From Eumeta japonica (taxonomy: Eukaryota; Arthropoda; Insecta; Lepidoptera; Psychidae): a DNA stretch of 64,000 nt. Both the position numbers and the translations under genes were made by a program. Location: contig BGZK01000156.1 of the NCBI GenBank assembly GCA_005406025.1, forward strand, positions 558,001 to 622,000, read 5' to 3'. Below are positions 36,460 through 50,120 of this stretch, piece after piece. Numbering within the stretch: the stretch's first letter is position 1; each line of letters starts with the position of its first letter. The notes below the pieces were generated by a model, which saw only the letters and a list, made by a program, of their open reading frames with translations, ran no database searches and was not told where the DNA came from.

Positions 36460-37954
36460 ACTTATATCATTGTAAGTATAATCGAGTTGTATACCACGAT
36501 GTTTTATTAGAAAGGAATTGGAAAGAAAACCCTAAGAGGGATTGGCCAAAAAGAAAAGCATCGAACTCGAGGGTTGAGGTCGAAATCCGTCTCGACGAAA
36601 ATAAAATTGTAGCCGGCTGCTACTAAAAAATTGGCAATAGACAGTTTGTAATGCGGTTTTCGACCGTGAATGTGAGGACGCAAAGTCTAATATATATTAT
36701 TAGAGCAAGCGAGAGAAAAAAATCATTACTCAGCCAAGCAAAGCCGAGGTCGGCATCCTTGCTGCATATACAGACATACATGATAATATCGCAATTCAGT
36801 CATCACCAGGCGAAAAACCTCAGAACGATAAAAGAAAAAAAATCAAAAGATACGAAAGTTTTTAAGCTATCTCTCTTCACATAGACAAAAGCGTTTGATC
36901 TGTGATCTTTGTTTAGACGGCCATAAAGTAGCTCGTGCCGCGCGGACGTAAATACTAAAATGAAATGCGGAAACACGTCAGAGAATACGAAACAGAGAAG
37001 CAAACACAAAAAAACCTATTCAAAAAATTACGTGTACAAAATGACATAAATAAAAGGATATTACTGCGACAAAGGCAAGAAGTGAACAAACGTTTGGAAA
37101 AATTTAAACGCAATAAAAAACAATCTTTAATAAATCTCAAACCGAATCTAATTGGCTGTCTTCATTATGCGTAGAACTAACTATACACTTGGCACTTTTA
37201 TACATAATGTCAACAATGAAAATAAAATATTTGACACCTTTATAGGTAATAACCGTTAACACTAACAACATAACGTTTGGGCGCTAATTTATTTTTCTAT
37301 TGCTATTGTCATTTAAAATGTATTTTCAATACGATTACTAATTGCGCACTCGTTCGATGAAAAACGAATAATCACTGTTCATAGATTGGTGGCATTATGC
37401 GAAATTTAACAGTACATGATTCATTATAAACCGATAGGCCCGCATAAAGATAACGCACAGAATTATCGTTGATTCTCTTCTAAGAAACTAATACAAGACC
37501 TTAAAAAATATAACAACAGAAAAGCAAATAACCCGATGGCCGATTTAATTAAAATAATTTAGATCGCATCAGTCGCCAAACACATGTATCGTCAAACCAT
37601 CGGTCTTTCTGTCCATCTCGTGTCAGATAAATTTTTCTTAGTCTACTGTTCTGAATAAGATTTAAGCTAGTGACACTTTAATCACACAGACAAAAAAGTA
37701 ACTATTTATTTCAATTAAATTATAGGCAAGATAAATTGGTACAATGATCGACAACGATAGGCTGCGTCGATGTGTGTTTCAAATAATTCACAACATAGAT
37801 TGTCGTGGATTATTTAAAACAATGTATGAAAATTAGAAGAATTCTCTAAAAGGGTCTAGATAAACGCAATAACATTAAAGACCGATACTGTATTGAACTA
37901 ATTGCTGATTTCATATTTTATAGCATTACATGTTATTAATGCTATAAAAAAAAA

Positions 37955-38010
37955 GAGTGTGTGTACTTATGTACACGCGTTAGAAGTTATACTTCTTTGG
38001 CGTATGAATA
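37955..38010. repeat. Partial copy of the GTGTAC...ACTTCTTT repeat
   Basis: GTGTGTGTACTTATGTACAC followed by GCGTTAGAAGTTATACTTCTT. It matches the start of the copy at 58.2 kb. Only this end is recognisable here. Confidence 0.6.
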
Positions 38011-40195
38011 ATATTTAAAATAACTCAAATGCAGTAGTAATCGACAATAAATATTAAAATCAATCAAAACGATTTTGTTTAATTGAAAATGTTTTATTAA
38101 CGTAACAATATAACAATACAGTACAAATATATAATCATTATTCATTATGTGAATGAGTCAAATACATTTAAAAAGAGTGTGTACTTATTATTCAATTATT
38201 TGTTAGAAAAATAATAAGTTCGTTAGAAATATATCTATATATTATACTTACATGGTTAACCTCTAATATTTAAAAACACTTCAAATTTTCACAATTTTCA
38301 CAACACAATGTTAAAAGTTTACAAATAATGTTTATATATATAAAAATTGAACAAAAAATAATAATTATAGAAAATTAATACTCAAAATTGATTATTCATA
38401 TGAATACTATATTTTGCAAGAACTGGGTTATGAATATAAGTACTATGTAATATATAGCATGAACACTCTGTACTATGTACTATATAGTATGAACACTCAG
38501 TATTGTAACTATATTCAGTGTTGAAAATATATTTTTTTATTATTTCTATTCTGTGGCTAACTTCATCATGTCGTTTGTGCGCGCGCAGCTCACAAATTCA
38601 CTCTCATCCAAACGTGCCAAAAGAAGTATAACGTCAAAAATACACAAAAAATATTAGCGTAATTATAATAAACAAAACAAAATTTTTAAAATAAGAAAAC
38701 ACAATACAGCTACGAAATACAACAACGCTTATTTGAAAAAATAACTGTTACAGAAAACCAGATTAGAAAGTAAATTATATGCAAATATAATAATATACAA
38801 GAATAGAATATAAAGAAATAAATATACAAGAATAAAAAAGATAAAACACTCATGGGGTACTTTCTTCATAAGAAAATTATTGCATAAGTATGGGTAGATA
38901 TACTTTATTATATTTAGATATTACGTATCCACGTCATACCTAAATATACTAAAGGCATATATATGCCCACTTCGATTATTACAGGCGCACGCGCTCGCGA
39001 TATTCCAGGCGGGAGGCGGCGCGGGCGGCACGGGACGAGCGATTGCGTTAGACGGGCACGAGCCAAAATTATAATTAGTTTTAGCGACATACATACACGA
39101 CCGAGACACGATTTCATAATATATGCACACAATCACACACATGCAGATATGAAAACATACAAAAAACCTCACACACACACAACACATGTACACAAACAGC
39201 GCGCGCGTGCGCACATAAATAAGTTTTATATATTGACGGGATGTTTTATATCATCACAACGATAAATGCGTGTTAAAATATAAACACGCCTACGTAAAGA
39301 AAAAGTACATTAATATGTAAGTTCGTATTTTTTTATTATTTGTACTACATAAAAAATCATTGAAAAAGAATTCTAAATGCACTTACACAATATATACCGC
39401 GACTAATAAATACATGCGTATTTATGTATGTACTTTTAAATACTTTATAAAATTATTAATATTCATTTCTTTGTGTATTAAGAGATTGTTTTTTTTTTCA
39501 CGTCCTCTTGTTTAATGCAGACCTATGCCGATTTGACCCGAGCCCCCCAGCATTACAATATTAAACATGTCTGATACGAAAAACTTGATGCATACCAATA
39601 AAGTCGTAAAGCATGGAAGAATAACAACAGTACTGAGCCCTGCGAGAGAATCCCGGTTAATAGTGTAGTATAACGATTTAACCAGACTGTGTTGCGCGAC
39701 CCGCGCCCCCACGACTACGTGCCAACTAGTCGTGGAGACGGGTAAGGTGATACTCTTGTACTGTTACTTTAAAGAAATATACCTGTCATTAGATATATTC
39801 CTGTTGCAATTTCGATTATATGGAGATTATAATCGTAGAGAAGAATGAGAAAGTATTAAGGTTATTTGTTTAATTCAGTGTATATATTTAAAATAGACGA
39901 TAGACGCTACTTCACATGCTATGAATTCATAAGCTCTCAATTAAGCAGATCATATCAAAAAATGACAAAACGGTGTGTTAATATTGCTCACAAGTAATTC
40001 AACTGTAGAAACTTCAATCAGATACTATGAGTACCAAGAAAATAAACATCATCCATATAATAATTACGTTGTAAATAATAAGAAAATTTGCCACTAATGC
40101 CGATTAAGCCTCATTTGGTTACTGCTCGATAGGACCAATATCTATATTTCGTGTACAATTCGAATAAAGTAACACAAAATTATAGTAAATACATA

Positions 40196-41060
40196 CATAA
40201 AAAGTGAAACTTCTTTATGATATCATTTTTCGAAAAATGATCCACTATTTATAACTTTACAGAAATTGGTTAAATAAAGCTAAATTAGATAAAGTTTAAG
40301 CAATAAAAATTCATTTTGTATTAAAGAACCCTATTTTATCGTAGACACGTATACAAATAATATGATTATTTCACCTTATTATTGCTATTAGGATTATTAT
40401 AGTATTTAATTAATTATGATAGTATTATTATTATTGTTATCTTTTTTATATATTTTTGTAATTAATGACTTATGGTAACTAAAATATGAAATATATGATT
40501 TACATTCCACGGAATTTAGTGACCTAGTGAAAACTCCATCAATTGTAGTGCCGGATATTGTTGACTGTTTTTCATAGATAAATTCTATATACTATAAAAA
40601 AAAAGAGAAATAAAATTAAAATCTCTATTTTCATTTTCTAACTGTATACAGTTTATTTGTAACTGATTATTATTATTTTATTATTACAATTGATTAATGT
40701 TTACTAGATTGACAGTAGTATTAATTAATAATTGCTAGTTTTAATTAAATTATGTACATTCACCGATACTTACAATCAAAAACTGAGGTTAATCTGAAAT
40801 AACCTAAAAAAAACTAAATACCATAATCACGCCCACGTGTTTGGATGTATTAGAATTATTAGAAAAAAAGATATAATTACTTACTTTTGTTAGAAATCCA
40901 TTGGAATTAAAATATTTTTTTGTATATAACTTTATTACTGAAATTTTATTTTTCGCGTAACTAGTGAGTTTTAGAAATAAAATAAACAAGGCGCGTAACA
41001 GAAAAACGTGACGACGAAAATTTCTCTCATACGTCGATAAAGAAGTTTTACTTCTACAGG
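40196..41060. mobile_element. Repeat with inverted AGTGAAACTTCTTTAT ends, copy 1
   Basis: The left end reads AAAGTGAAACTTCTTTATGA and the right end ATAAAGAAGTTTTACTTC, its near reverse complement. Internal blocks (TCATTTTTCGAAAAATGAT; AAATTGGTTAAATAAAGC; ACTAGTGAGTTT; GGCGCGTAACAGAAAAACGT) recur in the same order at 58.2-58.9 kb. No coding capacity is seen in this copy. Confidence 0.65.
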
Positions 41061-43211
41061 AACTACTACAAATTTTTTTCCTTATAAATTTATAACTTTT
41101 GATATTACTTTAACTATTTGATAGAGCATGTCCATAGCAACTATCCAATTTAGATCACTTCGCTATGTAGTTGAACATTGTTTGTTTTCATGCAGCGCAA
41201 AATTCAAATTCTCATAAAAAAAAAATTAACACAATTTTTATTATTTCCCATAAACATATTAATTTTTTTATCAGATTTTTCTAACGAACGATATATTCAA
41301 AGATAAGATAGCGAACACACATTCACAGTTTAAAAACATTTTACAAACCAAATTGTACAGCCTGTAAGATAGCCTGAATGAACTTTCCATTTAGCCTTCA
41401 TAATGAAAAACAAAATCGACTTTTGAATCGCATGATTGTACTGGCGTCACCGCTTATTATACGTATGCCATATTTCAATCATTTACATGAAAAACTTTCA
41501 CTGAGAAATTCTCGGTTCAGCTTTGAATTTTTTTATAATATACACAAATACGATTTATTGTAATAACCGTAAAACGAAAAACATAGACAAACCCAACTAA
41601 AATGTTTAGCAACTATGTCATATGAAAAGTAATTCATACGGTAAACGTCTCAGTGAATGGCTTTGTTTATTGGAGATATTCCAAATCATGAATTGATGGC
41701 CAGTAGGATTTTACATTCTTATTCTTAGAGTCAGATTTTTGCCAGTGTTAATTGTAATATATCAAACTTGTTTCATCCATAAAATAAAATTCACAATTTT
41801 AGTTACAAAATAACTACTTTTTTTTTCAGTTCATTAAAGATACACTTAATTATAATGTAATTCTAAATCCTAAACTAGCGTATATTATATTTCAAAAGTC
41901 GGAATTTTCTTAATTACAATTTCTTGCTATGTCGTAAATCTTACAGCGTTACAGCACGACCTCCATTGCCCCTTTAAAAGGCAGCACGCGCTGGACGAGC
42001 CGCGATGCCATATTTGACTGAAAAGGTCGCCTCCGTCGTCGCATTGAATACAAATATCTTGTTTCCACCATAGACGTCGGAGCATCTGTTTATGCAGTAA
42101 ACTTTCTCTAGGTATTAAATTATGCGGTTACTTTAAAATATTCTAAGTTCATACATTAATAATCATAAGCCATTCATACTTATTTTAAAATTGTAACGGG
42201 GCCATCTGTGCGTTGAACATATTTCCCAAAACCAGATTTGTGTTAGGCAAATCTGTTTGTTTATTTGTTCATGTTCCTCTAGTGTGAACATAAAATATTA
42301 TGGTTTTGAAATAAATTGGTTTTTAAAGTTTTTGTTCGTTTTCGGCATCACAAAAAACTACTGAATTAATCCTCTCATGATTTGGTAGCTGGGGCCCCAC
42401 TTATAAGCCACTTTTCATTTCACTCTGCATACTATAGTTGACGTAGACAAAGTCGAGGGCAAAGCTAGTAATTCTATAAAACAGAAATTGTACCGAATAC
42501 ATTAAATTTTTTAAAGCTTTGGATACAATTTCCATTTTATTTATTAAGTACAATTTGGTATAAGATTGTATGTATTCGAAACTAAGTAATGAATCAAATA
42601 TTTCTTTGTTGTTCCCGAAGCATTATCATTCAGTATATGAGAATTGACATGTTTTACGTATATTTATTTCCAGACAAGATTTAGACCGCCCTACGCCTAT
42701 CAGTGTTTGGCGCAGACTACAAACTTGATATCAAATATCATACAAATATGTACAGTGCAGTCCTGTCGACACAGCCAATGGATTCGCAAGCGTCAAAAGC
42801 AGTGTAATGACCAGTTTGTCTACTCAGCGTGATGTTTAGGTGCAAATTGTCTCATAAACATCTCAAATCAAATCTGATAATGATACTTTTTGAAATAAAA
42901 AGAGAAAATCGGCTTGTGAAATTTCGAAATCGCTACCAAAATCGAGTCGGCAATTCATTTATTTCAATACATGTTTTTCATAGAAATAAGTTAAAAAAAA
43001 CATTGTTTCATTAGCTTAAAACAATAATTGTTATTTTTACCACTTATTTCTAAAATTTGTATTTTTTATTCCTTAGAAAATTTAAAAAGGCACATGTCAA
43101 ACTAAACAAACGCTTTTGGGAATAAAGGTAGTACTTTGTATTACTAGATATCACTTAAAATTAGATTAATACCAAACGGTTTTAATAACCCCGGTTGTCG
43201 CTAAGGGAATA

Positions 43212-43688
43212 TACCCATACTACGTGACCCGTTCATGTGAAGAGGGCGGGGTCGTCGTTTTCCAAAATACCACCTTCCTTAAGACTTTCAGCACACTTGA
43301 GTTAGAGAATGATCGCGCTTTTTTGGAGATATATTCGAATTATGACGCACAGCGTTCAACACTTTTTTAAACTCACAGATGGCAACACTAACGCAAATAT
43401 GCCGGGCGGCTGGCTGATTTAAAACTGATAGTTTTTGTACTGATTCAAAAGTGATGCGCTTATATAGTATTCTATTTGTAGTACAACGTAAACGTACAAC
43501 GTATATACAACATAAATACCTGTTACAATATGTTTTTACAGAAGTATTTTCTCCTTAATTATATTAACTTTCTGTTAGCAAAAAAAATTATTTACAATCA
43601 TATTTATAAATCACTCCGTGAAAACTAGGAGGGGTCTTGGTCACTACATAGGTAAAAATTGTAAAATATGGGTCACGTAGTATGGGTA
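43212..43688. mobile_element. MITE-like element with 19-bp TIRs
   Basis: TACCCATACTACGTGACCC at 43212-43230 is repeated as an exact reverse complement at 43670-43688. The 477-base interior is non-coding. No target duplication is certain, and the superfamily is unknown. Confidence 0.75.
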
Positions 43689-43995
43689 AGTTCTCTAATG
43701 TGGTTAAATAAAGGTAGTAATATATAATTTACATACACTAAAAAGTAATAATAATTTAACAATGTTTGACCAGTAAAAATGACATAAATGATGGGCGACC
43801 TTATTGTCTTCAAACAAGAAGGTACCGGAGTTCGGGCCCGACCACAGAAGAATTAACCGACGGATTTTAAGTTGATTTCAAATCAAACAAGTTATTTCGT
43901 ACTTCGGAGAGCACGAAAGCCCCGGACGTTGTCAGACTGTTGGTGACAGCGGGCGTCACCACACCACCCCCCCCCCGAGAAGAATGAAGGACTTA

Positions 43996-45263
43996 GGCCC
44001 GAATTCACAAGCGTCACTCAAGTTTACAATCAACTTAAAATCATTTGTTTAGCAATCAGCTTAAAATCGAACTAAAGCCATTATTAAGCTTTGATTGTAA
44101 CTAGTGATGTACTAAATAGGTCAATTAACTAGAGACGTTTAAAAAAATAACAAACAATGTTTTCTAGCATTTAAATCTCGAAATAAATTATTGTTTCTGG
44201 TGATAAATGTTTTGTGACTGTTTCCGTTGATCATTATAATATAAACAATCACAAAAAACACTATTCTCGGAAGGAGTAGACCAAAAAGTGGACGAAGCGT
44301 CAACTAATTTAGAACATTTTATTAAAAACGATATTCACAAAAATTGTACAAATTCAATTTCTATTAAAAAATAGTAGACGTGCAACGAGCAGGAAATTAT
44401 AGAAATTACGATTTCGTATAGGTTATCTTGTGTCAAAAATATTTTGTAGAGTTAAAAGCTGCTGTTACTCTATTAGGCTAATTATTTTTAAAGCGACATT
44501 TGAAGTAGTCGGTGTCTTAAATCAATCAACTATAACAATTTAAAATATTGACTGGACAGTAACCACAGCCATTTTTTAAATACCATCACTTTTTTAGCTC
44601 AACAGTCGCAAAGACTGAACGGATCGGGTCAAAGTCCTCGAACAGGAGGCCGCTCGATAATGGATGTGTCCTGAATCAGGACTTCGTATTTTTAGAAACG
44701 TTATTGTATCGAATTTTAAAAATATTAAACATTTAATATATTGTCTATAAAAATCTATTATTGAGATATTGCGTCAAAAAGTCGAGTATTATAAAGTTCA
44801 ACATCAAATACAATAATATTTTAACTATTTATGATGTACATACTTGGACGCAATATTAAGACTACACATAATATAAAGACTAATAAAATTTTATGTGATA
44901 GTCATATGGAGAAGCTTAATCATAGAGAAGAATATGTAGCGGGATTAGCTAAACACACAGATTATAAATTAAGCCGTTGTCAAAGATTAAAAAAAAAGAG
45001 CTTAATTTCCAGATTATTGATAATCAGCATAAACTAGTAATTAACTCGAAATTATGAACTTGAAATCAAGACAAACTCGATTATAAATTTTAAATTCATC
45101 CTCGAGTCGAGAGTTCGACATTTGTAATTTTAAAACCATACTGATTTCAACTTAAGTTTATGATTTTAGACGTAGCACTTGACTATGAATTAAAATTCAT
45201 GTCTGAGTAGAGATTTTGAAATCAGGCTGAATTAAACTTGAGTACAGTTTGTGAAATTGGGCC
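43996..45263. mobile_element. DNA transposon-like element with TIRs
   Basis: The left end GGCCCGAATTCACAAGC and ACTCAAGTTTA are mirrored by AACTTGAGTACAGTTTGTG and AAATTGGGCC at the right end. The match may continue outward (GGACTT against AAGTCC). The interior of 1.27 kb holds many subterminal repeats of the type ATTAAAATTCAT/AACTTAAG and one open frame (44831-45037) without a recognised domain. It is probably non-autonomous. Confidence 0.7.
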
Positions 45264-45888
45264 ATAAAGTCCAGCTCCTACATCCGAAACTTTTTGTTTC
45301 GGAGGCTTTTTGTTTCGGATGGCTTGCGTGAAGGTACGCATCATTCTCTCTTTCACTATCCCCTAGTTTTGGGATGGTGAAACACTTTACAACAACTCAA
45401 CATAATTAACCAGCAATTCATAAACACTCGCTTTTTTATTAAATCTAACTTGATTCACTCCTTTTGTAAATATGTTCCAATGGGATTTAAATAAGTAGAT
45501 AAAAACTTATCTAGTTACCCTTAAGAATATCACACCCTAGATTGAATGACGGTGAACTATCTATAGGTAACAAATTGGATTACAATTTTATCCGTACTAT
45601 CCGCTCTAGTACAATACTAAAATTTTAATGTATTTGAAAAATTGCAATACGGCAATGTTATATTTTACATTTGTGAAACGATTGGAGACAGTGGCGTAAC
45701 CCTTCAGTTTATATCCCATGTATAGTTCCTTTTAATAACAACGCCATCTATTGTCCTATTCCTATCCTATTATTTTTAATGAATATAAAAAGAAATGTAT
45801 GGGTGAAATTTATGTGAGCTACCTTTCTGTTATAATATTAAACCTCCAGAAAATGATTTTGGAGTTACAATCAATAACAATACGATTC

Positions 45889-46203
45889 TTGCCTGCATCA
45901 TGCATTAACACGCAGCATGCAACCCACCGCGGACCCTCGAATCTGCTTCTCCACTACGAGTCTCTATCCAAATGACTGAATATTGATTCGAGAGGATTGA
46001 CAGATATCGAACACCTAAGTAAGTGTTAATTGTTTGATAGTGAGATCGAACACTCAATACTTCTATTGAAGTGTTAGGTGTTCGATATCTATCAATGCTC
46101 TCCAATCAATATTCAAATCGTTGAACAGGGATTCGTGGTGGAAGAACTGATACAAGGGTCAGCGGTGGGTTGCGTGCTGCATGTTAATGCATGTTGCAGG
46201 CAA
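45889..46203. mobile_element. 315-bp foldback element (long hairpin)
   Basis: Both arms pair over about 130 bases: TTGCCTGCATCATGCATTAA at the left end pairs with the sequence ending AATGCATGTTGCAGGCAA, and inner segments such as GATATCGAACACCTAA pair with TTAGGTGTTCGATATC. The loop is short (46019-46069 region). It is non-coding. It could fold as a long hairpin RNA if transcribed within the Svil intron on either strand. Confidence 0.85.
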
Positions 46204-48892
46204 ACGTCTAATTATGAACACCTCACACAATAGAATACAATAATAATACATCGTTGAATACATCAACGATTATAAATTAACCCTGGGAGCACCGAAAGTG
46301 GGGACCCTGCAATAAGGGACACGATATTCTTATAACGAATAGCCCGTCTCACTGATAATTTTTACACTAATTGCGTTCTCATTATATTGTCGTTTCTGTA
46401 ACGTTTGTTTTTTTTTTTTATTTTCTAGGGTATTTATTATGCTTTCTTGAAAAAAAAATTACCAACCGTTGAATACTGTAAAAGAAGTTTACACTTGATG
46501 TTTTTTTAGAAAAGGTAGGTTTTATATGCATAAAAGACATGCCTCACGATCTTTTATTTACGATCAGGATATTTTCTACTTAATTGTCACGACTTTCAAA
46601 TTAGAAAAGCAAAACAGAATGTCAAAATAAAATAAAAATCAGAGACAGATACGTGTAGTACTCGCACGGTTAGTGTTCCGCAGAACAAGTTTTGCATACA
46701 GATTTGACATAATACTTTAATATCAGTTTTAAAATTCGATATAAAACATTCTTAGACGAAAATATTACAAATGCTTATCAGTTGTCAATAAAATATTTAC
46801 GAAGAGCCGCTATTGCAAATTAATTAATGACGCTCACTGACTATAATGAGAGTTGAACACTCGTGGTGGAAAAATTAAAAGAATATAGCAGAAATTACAG
46901 TACTTGAAAACCAATAAAATGGATTACTTAGAAAGTAATGTTCATCCCTTTGCCTTCGATATATTGGGATAAACTTTCCTTGACCACACTTAAAAAAAAT
47001 TTATACGGTCTGCGTTCAAGTCGTCCCAGCGCGAACAACTCACTACCTCTTCATATCAAGTGATGCTTAACTGACAACTGACAATTATCTATGCTCAAAT
47101 TAACGCATTAGGTACTTCAGGTAGATCTATTTTTCGAAAAATATGCATCCATTATATTATCTTTTAGCTATTCTTTAACCCAGTGAAAAATAACATTTAA
47201 CTGCTCAAAAATAAATATACTTAAATATGAAACATATTATAATATAAATTCTTATTTTACAAAAGTTTTTATGTTAATAAAAAAAATTTCCGAAAATAAA
47301 ATAAAATTGAAAAGATACTAAACAAAAAGTTAATTTTCTAATAAAATCCCAGCATGGATTTATAATATTTTTTTATTGTTTTATTTTAAGATTATTTAAT
47401 AACTACTCGTTCCTGATTTACACATTACACAGATAATAAGCCCGAAAATAGGAAAAAACTTAATAACGAAAAAGACGTGGGAGAGGAAACGAGATAAACT
47501 TTTCCGCGTATTTCACTCAACAAGGAATTACCCGAATGATTCGATTCTCGGCGCGACAGCCCGGGGCGCCGCCGCCGTCGATGAAATATCCGTTCTCGTA
47601 TATAGATGGCGTTGTTGCTAAATTAAGTTACCATTCCAATTCCATACAAGTTGCTTCTTATTATCAGCATCCTGCCAAACCTTTTGTTCTCACGTGGGCC
47701 GCTCGTGTCACTCCGCCCATGGTAGAGGAACCGATACGCAGCCACGATGCAGGACTAAGTCAAGACGCTGGTGGCGCCCAAAGCACTAAATATTTTGTAC
47801 AAATAAGCACAGGATCCTGTCAGCTGACGACAGTTCAGCCATTTTGTCGTCTGATACACATTCCGCCTCGTCAAATATCAACTACTGCATTTAACGATGT
47901 AAAACAGTTCGCTGAACAAAACAGGGCGTAGTCCGCTAATAGAGCATATATTATAAACTGTATGTTACTGCAATAAATATACAGGCCGGTGAAAGTAACA
48001 CCAAGTGCACTAAAAACGTAGGTACATTTCTACCGTCTTCCATTGACTCTGGTTTCAGAAAAGTCGGAACTAGGCTAAATCAAAATCAATGTTTGAATGT
48101 TTGAATGTTCAGAGAATGTTAAAGTAACGAGGTTATAGAACCAGTTGAAAAGTACATAAAATACAGTTAGCATAAAGTACAGGTCTTACTTAGCCCATTA
48201 CAAAACGATATGGACTGATTGACATTGATGAATTTTTCCAGGCTTTATTATATTATAGTATATGACTCAATAGCCCAGTACAGTTTCCGTGCGAGTCATC
48301 GATTTCATGAATTCAGCGATATCGCGGACGGCACCGACCTTCGCGTGCCGCTCGTCAGCGCGCCCTACGTGCACTTTTTGTTTGTGTAGTATTTTTTTTT
48401 CCTTTTAGACATCATTGTTATTTATATCAACTGTATTAATATTATTCAACTCTTAAACGCTAGATTTTGACCCAGGTCCAGGATATAATTCAATCGACCA
48501 ATAAACAAAATATAATTTATGCAATTTCGAGCATTCGTTAATAAAGCGTAATCAAAAACAAAATTTTAAATTATGTAAAATGAATCCCTTCATTCTACGA
48601 AATCCACTCCCCTAATAATCTCCCCCTTGATATACTTTTGCTATTTTCGAATGATTCCGTGTGATTTCTAGGCTTACGTCTAATGCCTTCATATCATCAA
48701 AGATGATTAGGATTAAAAGTGTACTAGCTCGCTCTCTTATTCACATCGCGGTGTATCCCATTTACGTACCAACAACAAATTAAGTTTATGAAAAAATTAC
48801 AAACGCCCATGTACGATAATGAAAAGGAAAAAATCTACCGCATTTTGTATTAACTGTAAAATTCTTAAACAAAATATTTTGGTCGATCCTAA
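46204..48892 (-). other. Long Svil intron, no confirmed gene
   Basis: Mostly AT-rich. There is a 131-codon plus-strand frame at 47536-47931 with a GC-rich start but no recognised domain, and a GC-rich patch at 48260-48370 that is open on both strands (see findings). Neither is called as a gene. Confidence 0.4.
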
Positions 48893-49581
48893 TCTAAATA
48901 TGTATAAATAAAAATCAATTGTCACGCGTATGGAAGAGCATCACTTGAGAACCGCTCGGCCGATTTGGTTGATTCCTTTTTTGTTGTGTTCTTAATTGTC
49001 AGGACAAGGTTTGTATAAAAGAAGATAACCCTTTGTATCTGTCTGTTTGTCTGATTATACTGAGTATCTTCGGAACGGCTAAATCGACCACTATGCGCCT
49101 TACACTGGAAGGTAAAGTAGCTAACTGGGCCAGTTTTAGGGTACTTTTTATCGCGATACTTTATAATTCCTGTCTGAAAGATATCCTTAAAAGTTGGATA
49201 ATTTGTTGAAATTGAATCAAAAGTGGAACCGTAATCGAGATCGGGGCCACCATCAGAATCGGGATTAGATCGATACGAAATGAAGGACGAGGAGCGGCAA
49301 CAGAATCATAAGCGGAATTGGAATCGGAAGCGGAATGGAAAGCAGAATCGAGAACGGGCGCAGGATCAGAATCAAAAGCGAGACCGGAACCGAAATTGAC
49401 AACGGGGCTAGGGGCGAAAACGAGTGTGGGATCAAAAATGTGACTGGGATCGGAATGGAAAATGATACCGGGAATGAAATTGACATCGATCGATAGAAAA
49501 TCTACGTACATGTTGGTGCAGCTGTGAGCATTAACTATACGGCACAAGAAAGTACAGAACAATATCTGCCGGGCCAGTTAG
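48893..49581 (+). mobile_element. Non-autonomous Helitron (Lep1-like)
   Basis: Starts TCTAAATATGTATAAATAA (5' TC with an AT-rich lead) and ends CTGCCGGGCCAGTTAGT, a variant of the usual CCGGGTCAGCTAGT end. The interior contains GCTCGGCCGATTTGG, a phrase common in lepidopteran repeats, and at 49200-49490 a degenerate purine-rich run of GGAATC/GGATC words. That run makes overlapping open frames on the opposite strand, which are artefacts. Confidence 0.65.
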
Positions 49582-49984
49582 TAACAAATAAAACAAATTA
49601 AAAATATTGCTTTTAATCAATGGTATCTTTATTTCTAGCCATTTGTTTTCCACATCCTAAGACCATGGTTCAAGAAACAAAATACGTAAACTTAATCATT
49701 TCTGAATACTGTGACGCCTCGAAGTCATTTTGGATCTTATTAAAATGTTAGTTTCTCAGTCAAATTTTATAATTTTTTGACTAAAATTATTTTTAACAAG
49801 TATCTTCATAATACTGAATGTTTTATTATTTTACACGCATCTCTTTTCTTCCTCTATAATAACTCCATTCCGAAAGAAATTGTGTCAAGTTTGCTACGTA
49901 ACTAACAAAATAATAAAAAAATAACTTTGTCGTCTTTTTCACTAAATCAGTACTGGCAGAGAGTTACAAAATAATTAAACAAAT

Positions 49985-50120
49985 GGAATACACACCCGAC
50001 TGAACAACTAAGTACTTCGCTTCCGTACACACCGCTCCCACGCGGCCGTCGCTGTGCCGTGTTCGGGGAGCGGGCGGGTGGTCGGCACGCACGCGTTGTG
50101 CACGCATCTTTTACGATTTA
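49985..50120 (-). promoter_or_regulatory. Candidate internal promoter (GC island with initiator)
   Basis: A GC-rich island (50035-50105) lies just upstream, in minus-strand sense, of TTCAGTCGGG at about 50004-49995. TTCAGT matches the arthropod initiator consensus. It could drive a shorter supervillin transcript. No coding exon directly follows, so this is tentative. Confidence 0.3.

Larger units (their letters stand above)
36460..43211 (-). other. Long Svil intron, middle part
   Basis: No gene is supported. Contents are a MITE/LTR-like repeat family (37955-38010 and 40196-41060), a CA-rich stretch at 39130-39210 and GC-rich islands at 38980-39065, 39700-39760 and 41940-42050. Open frames are short and of random composition. 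Confidence 0.45.

Noticed and set aside
47532..47600. GC-rich interval with donor CGG|GTAATT on the minus strand
   Set aside because: A phase-0 cassette exon is possible on paper, but the only acceptor (TACGAG) is poor and the residues are not recognisable.
49161..49562. 133- and 73-codon minus-strand frames
   Set aside because: Produced by degenerate GGAATC-word repeats inside a Helitron; overlapping frames with the same repetitive composition.
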